Shown here one piece after another: positions 45,555-55,679 of a DNA stretch of 64,000 bases. The translations under genes were made by a program, and so were the position numbers. The notes below the pieces were generated by a model. It was not told where the DNA came from. It saw only the letters and a list, made by a program, of their open reading frames with translations, and made no database searches. Source of the DNA: Pratylenchus scribneri. Lineage: Eukaryota > Nematoda > Chromadorea > Rhabditida > Pratylenchidae. Numbering within the stretch: position 1 is the stretch's first letter; each line of letters begins with the position of its first letter. The stretch is taken from NCBI GenBank assembly GCA_030063045.1, contig JAQSEB010000145.1:558001-622000 (forward strand), written 5' to 3'.

Positions 45555-47619
45555 TCATTGGTTGCTGCTTCCTGCTTTGTCTTTTTCCTTCTCTTCTGCT
45601 GGTGTGTCAAAGTCAATGAAATGGCAATTTTCCAGGACATATGTTGTCAAAGCCACATCCTCATCACTGACTTCCTAAAAATTTCAAAAAAAATTATTAT
45701 TTTCAGAAAATAAATTAAACCAGAGGTCCCAGATTTTTTTCAAAATAAAGTACAATGGCTTCGAAAATAAAGATTTTTGGACAAAATAAAGATTTTCATT
45801 TTAGGCTAAAATAAATTGATTAAAATTTTTTAAACATGTTTTTTGATACGAAATTTTTACAATTTTTCTCGCCGCAGGCGAAAAATCTGAACCAAAAATT
45901 GCCGCGTAGCGAAAAATTTTACCATTTTTTCATTATTTTGTGAAAAAAAAAGTACAAAAAGTACACCAAAGTCGTAATAAAGTACAAATCTTAAAAAAAA
46001 GTACATTTTTATTTTCAAAGATTTGACCCCTCAAAAAAAGTACAAATCTTTAAATAAAGTACATCTGGGACCTCTGAATTAAACCCACTTCTGGAAGGCA
46101 CAACATTTCCCGCACTTCGTCCGCCTCCTTATCCATAATGGCACGAGCGCCTTCTTGGGCACCTGTGAAAATTCAAAATGTGAATTTTATTTTTCGATTG
46201 ATTAAGCCTCACAATAGATGAAGAGCGTTTTGAGTTCGAGGAAATTTGAGGCCATGAAATATTCTTTGAGTGTCTCGAAGTCCACATCAAAGAATTCTTT
46301 TTCCCAAACTGTCAAATCGTGCCATACGCGCTGAAATTTAAATATTTTAAAAAATTCCAATAAAAATCGGTAAAAAAATATTCAAACAAGTTTTTTTGAT
46401 TTTAAGGGTAATTTAGGGCATTAAAAACGGAAAAGAATGCAAAATTTTACAACGAAAGAGCCAAGGTTTTCCAGAGGCCTAGGGGCAAAATTCAATGAAT
46501 CCTGAATTTTATTTAAATTGTTTTTATTCAGGGTTGCCAGAATTTTTTTCAAAATAAAGTACACTGGCCTTTAAAATAAAGATTTAGGGGTCAAAATAAA
46601 GATTTTCTTTTTAAGCTAAAAAATGATTAAATTTGTTAATTTGGTTTTTTTTATTATAAATGAACAAGAGGGAATCAACCAGGATTGGACTAAGATTACA
46701 TGCTTTTTTTGAGAAATTTTTATAATTTTCAGGACATAGGCGAAAAATGTAATTTAAAAAGGCCACAATTTGAAAAATAGACCTAAAAATGGCCGCGCAG
46801 CGAAAAATCTAAGCCAAAAATTGCCGTGCAGCGAAAAATTTTTACAAATTTTTCAGATTTTGAAAAAAAAATACATAAAGTACCTCAAAGTCAAAATAAA
46901 GTACATGTCTTTAAATAAACTTCATCTGGCAACCCTGTTTTTATTGTTTTCATAAATATTATTTTTAGTTGGGGAAAAAATTGAAATTAAAAAAACAATT
47001 GTTTCCGCTTTTATATTTTTCCACTTTTAAGATGTAGCATGTAGCTAAATTTTACATCAATGAATTCTACACGAATTAACTAAAATCTGACATAGTTTTG
47101 ACTATTTTTTCCTTTTTTTATGATAAAATATTTAAAAATTATTAATAAATGAAGAATAATATTTACCTGTGCATTATATTTGTCCATTTTGACCTTCACT
47201 TCCGGCTGCCCCTTATGTTCTTCCATCCATTCGACAATTTTACCAAAGCAAAGGCCGGTGATTTCATTCAATGGGAAAATGAATTCATCCTCACTTCCTT
47301 TTTGTTCTTCGAATTTTTCCTCCATCTCCATCAGTTCCCAGAACTTTTTGAAGGTGTTGGATTGCATCATCAACGGCCAGGAAGCCTTATAATTTTTAAC
47401 TGTAATTTATTTATATATTTTTGGAATGGACCTCGACAATTTCCTTTTCAACTGTTTTGCACTTGATCTTTCGTTCCAATTGAGCCTCCGTGAATTCAGG
47501 AACAGCTACAAGAAAATATAATTATATTATATATTTTTTTAAAATAATATTTTTTTACCTGATTTCTTTTGGTCCTCATTGGTTTGTCCTTCCACGTTCG
47601 TTGCTTCAGTTTGGCTCAT
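45555..47619 (-). CDS. skp1: SKP1-related ubiquitin-ligase adaptor
   Basis: Six exons, read right to left: 47559-47619, 47432-47505, 47167-47385, 46213-46330, 46089-46162, 45555-45674. All phases agree, giving 221 residues. The BTB/POZ-like half contains QSNTFKKFWELMEME and FPLNEITGLCFGKIVEWMEE, matching the SKP1 pattern of small-residue helices, IPLPNV strand and IxWxxHH helix. The dimerisation/F-box-binding half contains LTVWEKEFFDVDFETLKEYF and MASNFLELKTLF (SKP1: WDxxFLxVDxxTLFELILAANYLDIKxL). The tail is diverged (EVSDEDVALTTYVLENCHF) and ends in a charged region instead of the usual WCEEK. N-terminal residues 1-25 are an extension. It is inferred to bridge cullin and F-box proteins in SCF ligases. 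Nematodes have many diverged SKP1 genes (SKR family). Introns 3 and 5 each contain a hAT-like element. Convergent with the TPR gene. Confidence 0.85.
45721..46076. mobile_element. hAT-like miniature element 6
   Basis: Ends are CAGAGGTCCCAGATTTTTTT and the complement ending CTGGGACCTCTG. The 8-bp duplication AATTAAAC occurs at 45713-45720 and 46077-46084. The arms hold AAAATAAAGTACA repeats in inverted orientation and the centre carries GCCGCGTAGCGAAAAATTTT, a relative of the module in elements 1 and 3. Inserted in the last SKP1 intron, within a few bases of its 5' splice site. Confidence 0.92.
46529..46937. mobile_element. hAT-like miniature element 7
   Basis: Ends are CAGGGTTGCCAGAATTTTTT and the complement ending CTGGCAACCCTG. 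The 8-bp duplication TTTTTATT occurs at 46521-46528 and 46938-46945. The arms are built of the same AAAATAAAGTACA motif as element 6, and the centre has GGCCGCGCAGCGAAAAATCT. Inserted in intron 3 of the SKP1-like gene, 0.45 kb from element 6. Confidence 0.92.
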
Positions 47620-47861
47620 TTTGTCTTTGTTTTTTATTTAGAAGAAAATTAGAAAGTTTTAATTACAAATTCTAAAATTGAAATAATTTTTGTGATTTCC
47701 CGGTCCATAATTTCATGAATAAATTAAACTAAGATTTTTTGAAGAGAGGGGTTTATTTTTAGATTGTTTAAATAAAGGAAAAATACAAATTTTAGAAAAA
47801 TTCTAAAGCTTTTGAATTTAAATGGAATATCTCATTCCCAAATGTTTGGCCGACACTTGCG

Positions 47862-48172
47862 GACGAAATGGTCTGGTGCCGAAGGTGGTAAAGCTGAAGT
47901 GGCATTGTTTATAGGATATTATTAGGCATAAAATTTGCTATAAAATGACATCAAAAGGTTTGGCAAATTTTAAGTATTCACCGAGTCATGGCCAAAAAAT
48001 ATCAAAATCGCAATTTTATTTAAACAAATGGTTTTTTGGTCATAACCTCGCTGAATATTCAACATTGACCAAAACTTTTGATGTTCTTTTGTAGCTAATT
48101 GTATGCCTAATATTATTCTATAAACAATGCCATTCCAGCTTTACCACATTCAGCTCCAGATCATTTCGTCCG
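47862..48172. repeat. Palindromic element, TTGCGGACGAAATGG family, copy 2
   Basis: ACTTGCGGACGAAATGGTCT and CCGAAGGTGGTAAAGCTGAA on the left are mirrored by TTTACCACATTCAGCTCCAG and ATCATTTCGTCCGCAAAT on the right. Inner blocks (ATATTATTAGGCATAAAATT and ATTGTATGCCTAATATTATT) also pair. Lies just upstream of the SKP1-like gene start. Confidence 0.75.
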
Positions 48173-48189
48173 CAAATATCACACAGTAC

Positions 48190-48660
48190 GTCCCAAAGGT
48201 TGCCAATTGGATAATTCTTTTTTAAGCTATAATGAAAAGAACGGTCCGAGCTCCGAGTACTAAAATGGTGGTACTGAAAAGTTCTACTGGGCTGGCGATT
48301 GGATAGAATTTAAGTAAAAGTGATTTTAGTTAAATGAGAATGTATTGTCTTTTTTTATATAGTAATTTTAATTGCCTTCAGCAGATTCAGACTATAATTA
48401 TATTTTACCCTCATTTTATTGTTTAAAATTTTCTTTTATTGTTTGGGAATTTTTTTTTTATTCATTTTTAATCCTCATTTGCATTGAATGATGTGGGAAA
48501 TATATAACAAAAATTATTTCTAAATAATTAAAATTTTATAAAATTTGATTTGGAAAATTTCAAATTCAAAAATAATAATAATTACAAATAAAGTGAACTC
48601 TGAATGCGTTCATATTGGCTACAGTAGTTAAATCGCCTCTGGGGCCGCTTTCCTTTATCA
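48190..48660. other. Intergenic, nothing recognisable
   Basis: AT-rich sequence between two repeat elements with no supported frame. Confidence 0.4.
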
Positions 48661-48664
48661 TTTA

Positions 48665-49162
48665 CAGAGCTGGGTGCTGGGTCCGACTCCGACTCCATCT
48701 CCGCGCTCCGGAGCTGGAGTCGGAGTCGAAAATTGAAAAGGTCGGAGTCCGGAGTCGGAGCTGGAGTCAAAATTTTCAAAGGTCGGAGTCGGAGTCAAAA
48801 ATTTTGAGCGACTCCGGACTCCGGTCGACTCCAGATTTTTATTTAAAAAAATTGTATTTTTTACCTAAATTTTAAAGAATTTCCCTTTTCATTTTTTTAA
48901 AATTAAATTTTTTTGGTTTATTTTGTCTAAAATTGACATTTTCATACCGAAATTATATCAATTTCGGAAATAGATGTTAATTTTACACAAAAATGCCCTA
49001 GAGCCAAATCGAAATTACTTAAAAAAATTTCTGTTAAACTCCGGAGTCGGAGTCGAGCTTTAGAACGACTCCGGAGTTGGAGTCGGAGTCGGAGTCAAAA
49101 ATTGGAAAACCCGGAGTCCGGTGTCGGAGTCGGAGTCAAGATTTATGAAAAGCACAGCTCTG
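48665..49162. mobile_element. hAT-like miniature element 8
   Basis: Ends are CAGAGCTGGGTGCTGGGTCC and the complement ending GCACAGCTCTG. The 8-bp duplication ATCATTTA occurs at 48657-48664 and 49163-49170. The arms are long runs of GGAGTCGGAGTC-type hexamers, inverted between the two ends, around an A+T-rich centre. Confidence 0.9.
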
Positions 49163-49393
49163 ATCATTTATAATAAAATTGTTGATTGGATAAAGGAAAT
49201 GTAATATATAAGTTCAATTATATAAGAATTTGGGTTTCCTATGCTATGATGCCATTTCGGATATTTTTTCTCGTTCAATGACAAAAGAATGGCCCAGGTA
49301 ATGAAAAAGCATTACTGATAAAAAAAAAATCCGAAAATAAAATAAAATTCTGTATATCATCCAATAATATCAATCAATCACTTCTTTCACTGT

Positions 49394-51792
49394 TTATATT
49401 GTCCTACGTCTCGGCGGTGAAATTGGGGGAATCGATGAGTTTTCTTGGACTAACGACACAAAAATTGTTGTCGGTTTGTCTTTATCCTCATAATTGGGCA
49501 AATATTCAATCATTTTTTGTAGCCCTGAATTGAAAAAAATTTTCATTATTTTAATACAGCAAAAGAGAATATGTAAAATTAAAAAGTATAATTTTTTAAA
49601 TATATTGAAAAATATATATTTATTTTTTCTAATTAACAAAATTAATTAAATAAGCTATTTCGAAAATCGATATTTTTAGGACAAAAAGCAACGTAAATTA
49701 TATATATCAGACTCAACTTTGAATTTGAACCCTAATCTGTTTTAATTCAAAATTCAATTTAAACCTAATCTCCCAATTACTAAATTTCTAATGGCCACAA
49801 AAATATGTTTTCTAAATTAATTTTTTTTATAAATTTTCAGATAATTAATGTTTTATTTGCTTATAAATTTCTTTTTGTAAAACCAAAAACCGGAAGATAT
49901 GGTTTTACCGGTTTAATACCCTTTAATTTTGGTCCAAAACTTGACATTTTATATGCCAAAGAAGCGTCTCGATGAGATCTACAAAATGATATGAGGTCTG
50001 CAGAGTCTAAAACCGGTTTCTGATTTATTAGAAGTCAAAAACTACTTTTGTTTTAATAAAAAAGTTTTTGAAGTCAAAAATTAATTTTGATATAAAAATA
50101 GTATCCCTGGAATAATTAGATGAGCAACGCCAAAAGATGGGTTATTGTCCTTTGCATATTGCATCTTGATGTTTTGTATGATATTCCGTTTTTAAAGCAG
50201 TGAGTTCCGAAAACATTTCCAATGCAACACAGGTTGGTAAAGCTCTAAAATTTGGAGAACAATTTTAATTAGAATTTCTTTTCCCGTAATTTTCATATTT
50301 GAAATTATGAAGCCCCCTCTCTAATATAAGTCCAACGCTCAAAAAATTTTGCTAACTTTGACCTTTTAATTCTATAAATATGTTTTGAATCAAAACATTA
50401 TTAAAATTGTAAAAACATTTTGGAAAAAAATATTTTGAATCATATAAATATGTTTGTAATCATAAAAATTTATTTGAATCTCAAAAAAAATTTTGATTGA
50501 TAAAATTGTAAAAATATGTTCTGATTTGTGCCAATTTTAGCGATTATATTATATTTTCATGCATTTTCGGTGCTCTGAAATTAATTAGCCCTCTCTCTAT
50601 TAGAAGTCGCCCTTGATAAAAATGTTAATAAAATATAATCGTAAAATAATAAAAATCGATTAATATTATTAAATACTAAAAATTAAAGAATTTTTAGGAA
50701 AAATAATCTTAAATTAAACAACTGAAATGAATTTTTTTAAAACTGAAACCTGTGAATATTGCAAGCGAATACTAAATACGCAATAAACATTTTGGGAAAC
50801 GCGTGCAACTTTTCAAATTCAAACTCACAATTCGGCAATACTCTCCTGCTCCTGCGCATATGGCGGTAATTGTTCAAAGGCAGCGCTCAAATGATGCCAT
50901 TCCCCTTCTTTGTGCCGGCCTTCTTCAACATTTTCTCCATAAAGTCCTTTGTAAAACCGCTCTTCTCTCTTTTCCATTTCTGTTGGTGCCCAATCCCCTG
51001 TATAATTATTGTGGGCATCATCTACCATTGGTTTCACTGCGGCATGCTTGAGTGGAATGGCAGAAGTTGGTCGCATAGGTGAATGACGAATGCTAAGTGG
51101 TTGAATATTGTTCAATCTTGGTGCCATTTTCAAAATATTTTTGGTTCCTCCAATTCCCATTGAATTTTTGACATCATTTCCATAGGAAGAATTGCTATTG
51201 AAGGAGGCAAATTGTTTTTTAGAGCCAGAGGAAACAATAGGAGCGGCACCTTCTGAAATTTACAATTTTTACAAAATTTTAATGCATTTTTTGATTACAA
51301 AATTTTAATAAATTTTTCTAATAATATAAATCCAATTGGATTAGATCCTTTTAGAAAATGTAAAGGGAATTAAAAAAATATTATTCAGGTTTATTTTTTC
51401 CCTTTTTCAACAAAATCATTCAAAAGCAGATTGTGGTCAGTTTAGATTTGAGAAAATCGATACAATTTATAACCGAAATTTTTTCCCCAAAAAACTGAAA
51501 ATGAAAACCAATATGTTCAAAAACAGAAACACTGGTTTTAAACGATCTACGCTAATCAAAATCACAATATCATTTTCATCAAAATAGCTTTATTTTACTA
51601 TTAAAAAGAAGTAAAATTTAGAAAAAATTAAACCCATTCGATGATTATGGAAATAAAAAAAACATGTAAAAAAAACTCACTAATTGACATAGCTCCGGGA
51701 ATTGTTGCATGGCATTGATTGAAGAAAACGAATAAAATTCCAAATATAATGAAGGGCAAAAACCGAATGGGTCCAAAGGAAAAATTGACCAT
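49394..51792 (-). pseudogene. Paralogue B of the 19.5-22.2 kb secreted gene, probably disrupted
   Basis: Exons, read right to left: 51681-51792, 50829-51252, 50142-50244, 49394-49524. Exon 1 gives a strong signal peptide (RFLPFIIFGILFVFFNQCHA). Exon 2 carries FYKGLYGEN and HHLSAAFEQLPPYAQ, matching paralogue A, and ends at the same phase. Exon 3 begins ALPTCVALEMFSELTALKTE as in A but reaches a TAA after about 33 codons. The equivalent of the next 90 residues in A is missing. The final exon (LPNYEDKDKPT, ending RRRTI) still has a matching acceptor and phase. A partial palindromic MITE fills the gap at 49870-50050. The gene may produce a truncated secreted protein of about 210 residues, or exon 3 may be skipped, but the normal full-length product cannot be made as read. 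Confidence 0.65.
49870..50050. mobile_element. Half copy of palindromic MITE inside paralogue B
   Basis: Only the right half is clear: AACTTGACATTTTATATGCC, AAGCGTCTCGATGAGATCTA and CGGTTTCTGATTTATTAGAA. The left arm is absent. It sits between the truncated exon 3 and the last exon of paralogue B. Confidence 0.75.
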
Positions 51793-51974
51793 AATTTTTG
51801 TGTCTTTAATGTATGAGGAAGAGTTGATTCAAATGGAATGAAGGATGGGGAAGATTTACCTTTATTTGTTGGAAATAAAATTGTCAATGGATTTTGGATA
51901 TTATTATCCCCTTCCTTATGGAATATTCTCAAAAGCGTGCGCCACATACCTCAATTTTAATGGATTTGTTTCGA

Positions 51975-52345
51975 TTGGTGAGAGTTTAGGGAATGAAGGA
52001 GGCAAATTAGATTAAAATTGGGTAAGCGAGCGCTAAAATGAGTGGATTGAGTTTTAGTGAGGAGAGAAAGGGGCTGATTTGAAGAAGATGGCTAAGCTTT
52101 GGATGATTTGGCCAAGAGAAATGCCGAGAAAAAATGGTCCTCCAAACTAATGAAGAGCAGAAGAAAGAAATATGGAATAGAAGCGATTTGCCTTGAGGAG
52201 GATGGAGAATTTGGCCAATGGATTGGAAAAGGAAAAGTGAAATTTGAAGATGGCGCGAGCGATTTTTGTTGCTGGATTAGATTGTGAATAGGGGGAAAGT
52301 AAAATAGGCCAGCCTGTGGCGATGATGAGAGGCAAATTGGACCAA
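51975..52345. repeat. Diverged tandem units upstream of paralogue B
   Basis: TAAGCGAGCGCTAAAATGAG, TTTGGATGATTTGGCCAAGA and GAAATGCCGAGAAAAAATGG match the units of the 22360-23560 array in order, at the same position relative to the start of the gene. This supports duplication of the gene together with its upstream region. Confidence 0.75.
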
Positions 52346-52935
52346 AATGCTGATAAAATGGTGGTACCGAAGGTAGAAGAGAGAGAGAGAGAGGTCAATG
52401 TTTTTGAGGATGAATTAAACTCTTTTGAGGGATACTCCATTTCTATTTTTCTCGATTGGCTAATTTGAAAAAAAATCAATGAATTCAGCTGACATCTTTG
52501 CTGCTGAGGATGCCCGTTCCCAACTCAATTTGGCAGCTCCGGACCCATTAATTATGCGCCCTCTGCTTGTATTTTGGGCAAGCGCGCGTGCATATCAATC
52601 CTTCAAGTCCTCAATTTTGGTTTTTTCAGGGAATCAATCAACCATAAATTCACCAAATCACTTAAAATGCATTCCGTAGGATTCCTTTGGAATTGTACGC
52701 ATTTTGTACTAAATTTCGACAATTGTTGAGAAATTTTTTTGAATGCATTCCTTTAAACAGTTTTCTCCATTTTCTGTCTGCTAAAACTTTTTGTGATTTG
52801 CGAATATGTGCTTTGCACTTTATCAGAGGTTGCACTTTCCGGAACGAATTAAATTTTGCCTAATGTGCTTTAAAGCAAAATAATAAGTTAAAAACTGGTT
52901 TGAATCTATTTTAAAAATTTAAATAAAATTAAATT

Positions 52936-53253
52936 TTGACCGGTTTAACAAGTTTAGAATTTATTAGAATTATTTTTTATTTTAATATTTTTAATTTTTA
53001 TAAAAAAAGGAATGAAGAAAACACAATTCGTGGGCTTGAAATTGGCAATATCATAGGCTCTACACCGAAATATCCAAAAATTTTATTTTTTTTATTTAAT
53101 AATAAAATGTTTAAAAAATATATTTCCGGGGTAATTTGGGGCGACGATTTTGATGTCCATTTTTCTGTACTCAAAAGCAATTCTTTGCAAAATAAAAAAT
53201 ATATTTTAATGGAAATAAATCCATTTCAAAAGGTAATAATTATAATTTTATAA
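52936..53253 (+). CDS. Isolated ORF, doubtful
   Basis: A 105-codon frame with the segment ENTIRGLEIGNIIGSTPKYP and GVIWGDDFDVHFSVLKSNSL looks more protein-like than chance AT-rich frames, and a donor (AAAAG|GTAATA) follows NPFQK. No connecting exons were found on either side and the first 20 residues are Phe/Ile-rich. It could be an exon remnant. I do not recognise it. Confidence 0.25.
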   Translation: MTGLTSLEFIRIIFYFNIFNFYKKRNEENTIRGLEIGNIIGSTPKYPKILFFLFNNKMFKKYISGVIWGDDFDVHFSVLKSNSLQNKKYILMEINPFQKVIIIIL

Positions 53254-53466
53254 TTAATTTGCAAATTCCGATTAAACTTTAATGGACACAACCCATTTAA
53301 ATGAAATAGAGATTGATTTTTTCATTTAAAATAATTAGTTACAAATCTAGCAAATTGACATCGTGAAGGATATAAAAAAGATTGTAATAAATTCAATTTG
53401 AAACTATCAAAACATTCTCATTAATTTTCTTTCCTTTTCTTTGACCATCATTTTCCCTCAATTCGC

Positions 53467-54440
53467 TTATTCAATGACACATTTGAAATCCTTGAATTGC
53501 CATTTATCTTGGCCGAAGTTAACGCGGCTAGAATCTTCATAATTGAATAAATTGACCGCTGGGAAAATTCGGAGATGGGCAAATTTCGAAGGCAATTTGG
53601 CTTTCCCTATAAAAATAATTAATTTTTTTAATGGAATTAAAATTTTTATTATAAGAATATTTTTAATTATTAATAATTAGTTATTTTACCATGTAAAAGA
53701 CCATTCCAAGTAGCAAAGCATTCCATTTTTGAATTAGGTCGTAATATTATACCAATTCCAACAAAATCGCCTTCCCTATAAAATCCCTCGCCACTTTTGA
53801 ATTTGTTCAAAGTTCCATCAATCAAAATTTCTTCTTTGCGATCAATTCCAATTGAATTCCCAGTGCCAAGCCATTTGCGTTCCAATGGAAATTGCTGGTC
53901 ACAAAATCCAATGGCATTGTTGTACCTGAAAAGATAGAGTAATTTATATAAAAATTTGAAGTAAAATACCCATTCAGAATTTCAATTTCAAAATAGAAGA
54001 TAATTATCGGTTTATGTACAGTCTTTAAATTGATTACCGGAATCGGCAGAACAGTTCGAACCGAATTATATCCTTAAAAAAAATAATTTTATTCATATAA
54101 AATAAGATTTTTAATTCAAAATTTTCAGTTTAATTCTTACCAAAACCGGAATGTTTTGCCATGAATCCATCCTCGGAAATTGACAATTTTAGCCCACAAT
54201 CATTTCCATTCAATTTATTGCTCTTTATTGTCTTTAAATTTTTAATATTTTAATTTTCCAAAAAACATTCAAATTCACCTCTTTAATGCCATTTATCATT
54301 TTTTGAACATTTCTTGCCAAAAGGCCATTTGGCATTTTGGCCAGAAGACCAAAAGCATTTCCAAATGGCATTGAAGCAAACAATTCATTCATTAATTCAG
54401 CCGGCAATATACGACGGTGAATATGATTTTGTTGAGTCAT
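53467..54440 (-). CDS. SPRY-domain protein with F-box-like N-terminus
   Basis: Five exons, read right to left: 54279-54440, 54141-54231, 53970-54072, 53690-53925, 53467-53606. All phases agree, giving 243 residues. Residues 1-54 include ILPAELMNELFASMPFGNAF, reminiscent of an F-box helix (weak). From about residue 55 to the end is a SPRY domain: CGLKLSISEDGFMAKHSGFG, SVRTVLPIPVINL, IIIFYFEIEILNGYNNAIGF, RKWLGTGNSIGID, EGFYREGDFVGIGIILRP, CFATWNGLLHGKA, RIFPAVNLFN and VNFGQDKWQF. These are the YFEVxI, GDxxG, FxTxNG and LYPAVxL/NFG landmarks of the family. There is no signal peptide, unlike the secreted SPRYSEC effectors of cyst nematodes, so an intracellular substrate-recognition role is more likely. 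Confidence 0.85.
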
Positions 54441-54444
54441 TTTT

Positions 54445-55095
54445 TGGAGAGATTTAGTGAAAAAAATTTTAAAAGATACCAATAGAGGGTAGGCTTCTAA
54501 TAGAGGGAGAGATATTAATAAAGAATTTAAGGTAATTATTTATTATTATTTTTGTTCTTAATTTTATAAATTATATTTTTTGAATAATTTGAAAAGTGAA
54601 TGAATGAATTTTTTTAGTTTGAAATTGAAAATATTTTCTTAAATGCAGATTAGAATTGGAATTCATATTCAATTCCTCGACTGAATTTTGCTGAAAATGA
54701 AGAATTAAAAAAAATATTTCGCTTAATGGAAATTTCCCAGTGCCGATCAAAAAATCATTCATAATCCAAAATTGGTGTGGGAAGAGCTACATTCGGCATT
54801 AATGATAGAATATTAAAAAGCTAAATAAAAAGAATCCGTCTCCTCCATAAAAATTCCCTATTTCTTTTTTACTTTGATAAGGAGTAATTTATTCAAATTT
54901 TTTCCCAGGCAATTTTCTTTCCAATTTTAATCTGCCATTGCATTGGCATTTAATGTCTCCATTTTTAATCAAAAATAGACACATTTACCCATAAAATGAT
55001 TCCATTCATTATGCCCAATCCCTTCGAATATTTTCTAGCCCAAAAATTACCCCAATGTTTCTTTTGCATGATTTGAAAAAGATAACTTTTAAAAA
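54445..55095. other. Intergenic, nothing recognisable
   Basis: AT-rich upstream region of the SPRY gene. No repeats pairing over more than about 15 bp and no supported frame. Confidence 0.45.
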
Positions 55096-55100
55096 GGCTA

Positions 55101-55388
55101 ATTGCGGACGAAACTGCCTGGTGCCTATGGTGGTAGCTACTAGCTACTACTGTATTGTTTATATCATTTTATTATGCATAAAATTAACTACAAAATTATA
55201 TCAAAAGTATTGGTCAATGTAGAATATTCCCGAATTATTTATGGCCAAGAAACCATCGGTTATTGTATTTCTGGGGCCGTTTTTGGCCATTACTCGGTGA
55301 ATATTCAATATTGGCCAATGCTTTTGATATTATTTTGTAGCAACAATAGCTTTACGACCATCGGCACCAGACCGTTTCGTCTGCAGAT
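55101..55388. repeat. Palindromic element, TTGCGGACGAAATGG family, copy 3
   Basis: ATTGCGGACGAAACTGCCTG and TTTATTATGCATAAAATTAA on the left are mirrored by GGCACCAGACCGTTTCGTCT on the right. The central TTGGTCAATGTAGAATATTC is mirrored by GAATATTCAATATTGGCCAA. It is the most diverged of the three copies. Confidence 0.7.
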
Positions 55389-55679
55389 GTAGTAAAACGG
55401 TAAAAAGAGGTGAATTCCTCTAAAATTCACATAAAAAATTTATTAATTATGCCGGTTTTTATTCATTACACATTTAGAAAATTCCTTCCAAATTATATTA
55501 ATAAATGGAATCTCTTCATTTTTTTATTAATTAATTTAAATTATATATAGGATAATGAGAAGAAGATGACAAATTATTAATCCTCGCTGGTGTTTTTCCA
55601 TATTTTTACTTTCCTCTGACATTTTTCTATTGTTAAATTGTTTTTTAGATTAATTAAAAATTCTTGATCAAGAATAAAA

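Noticed and set aside
52479..52679. 66-codon ORF on the plus strand
   Set aside because: No protein-family pattern, no splice partners and ordinary composition for chance frames here.
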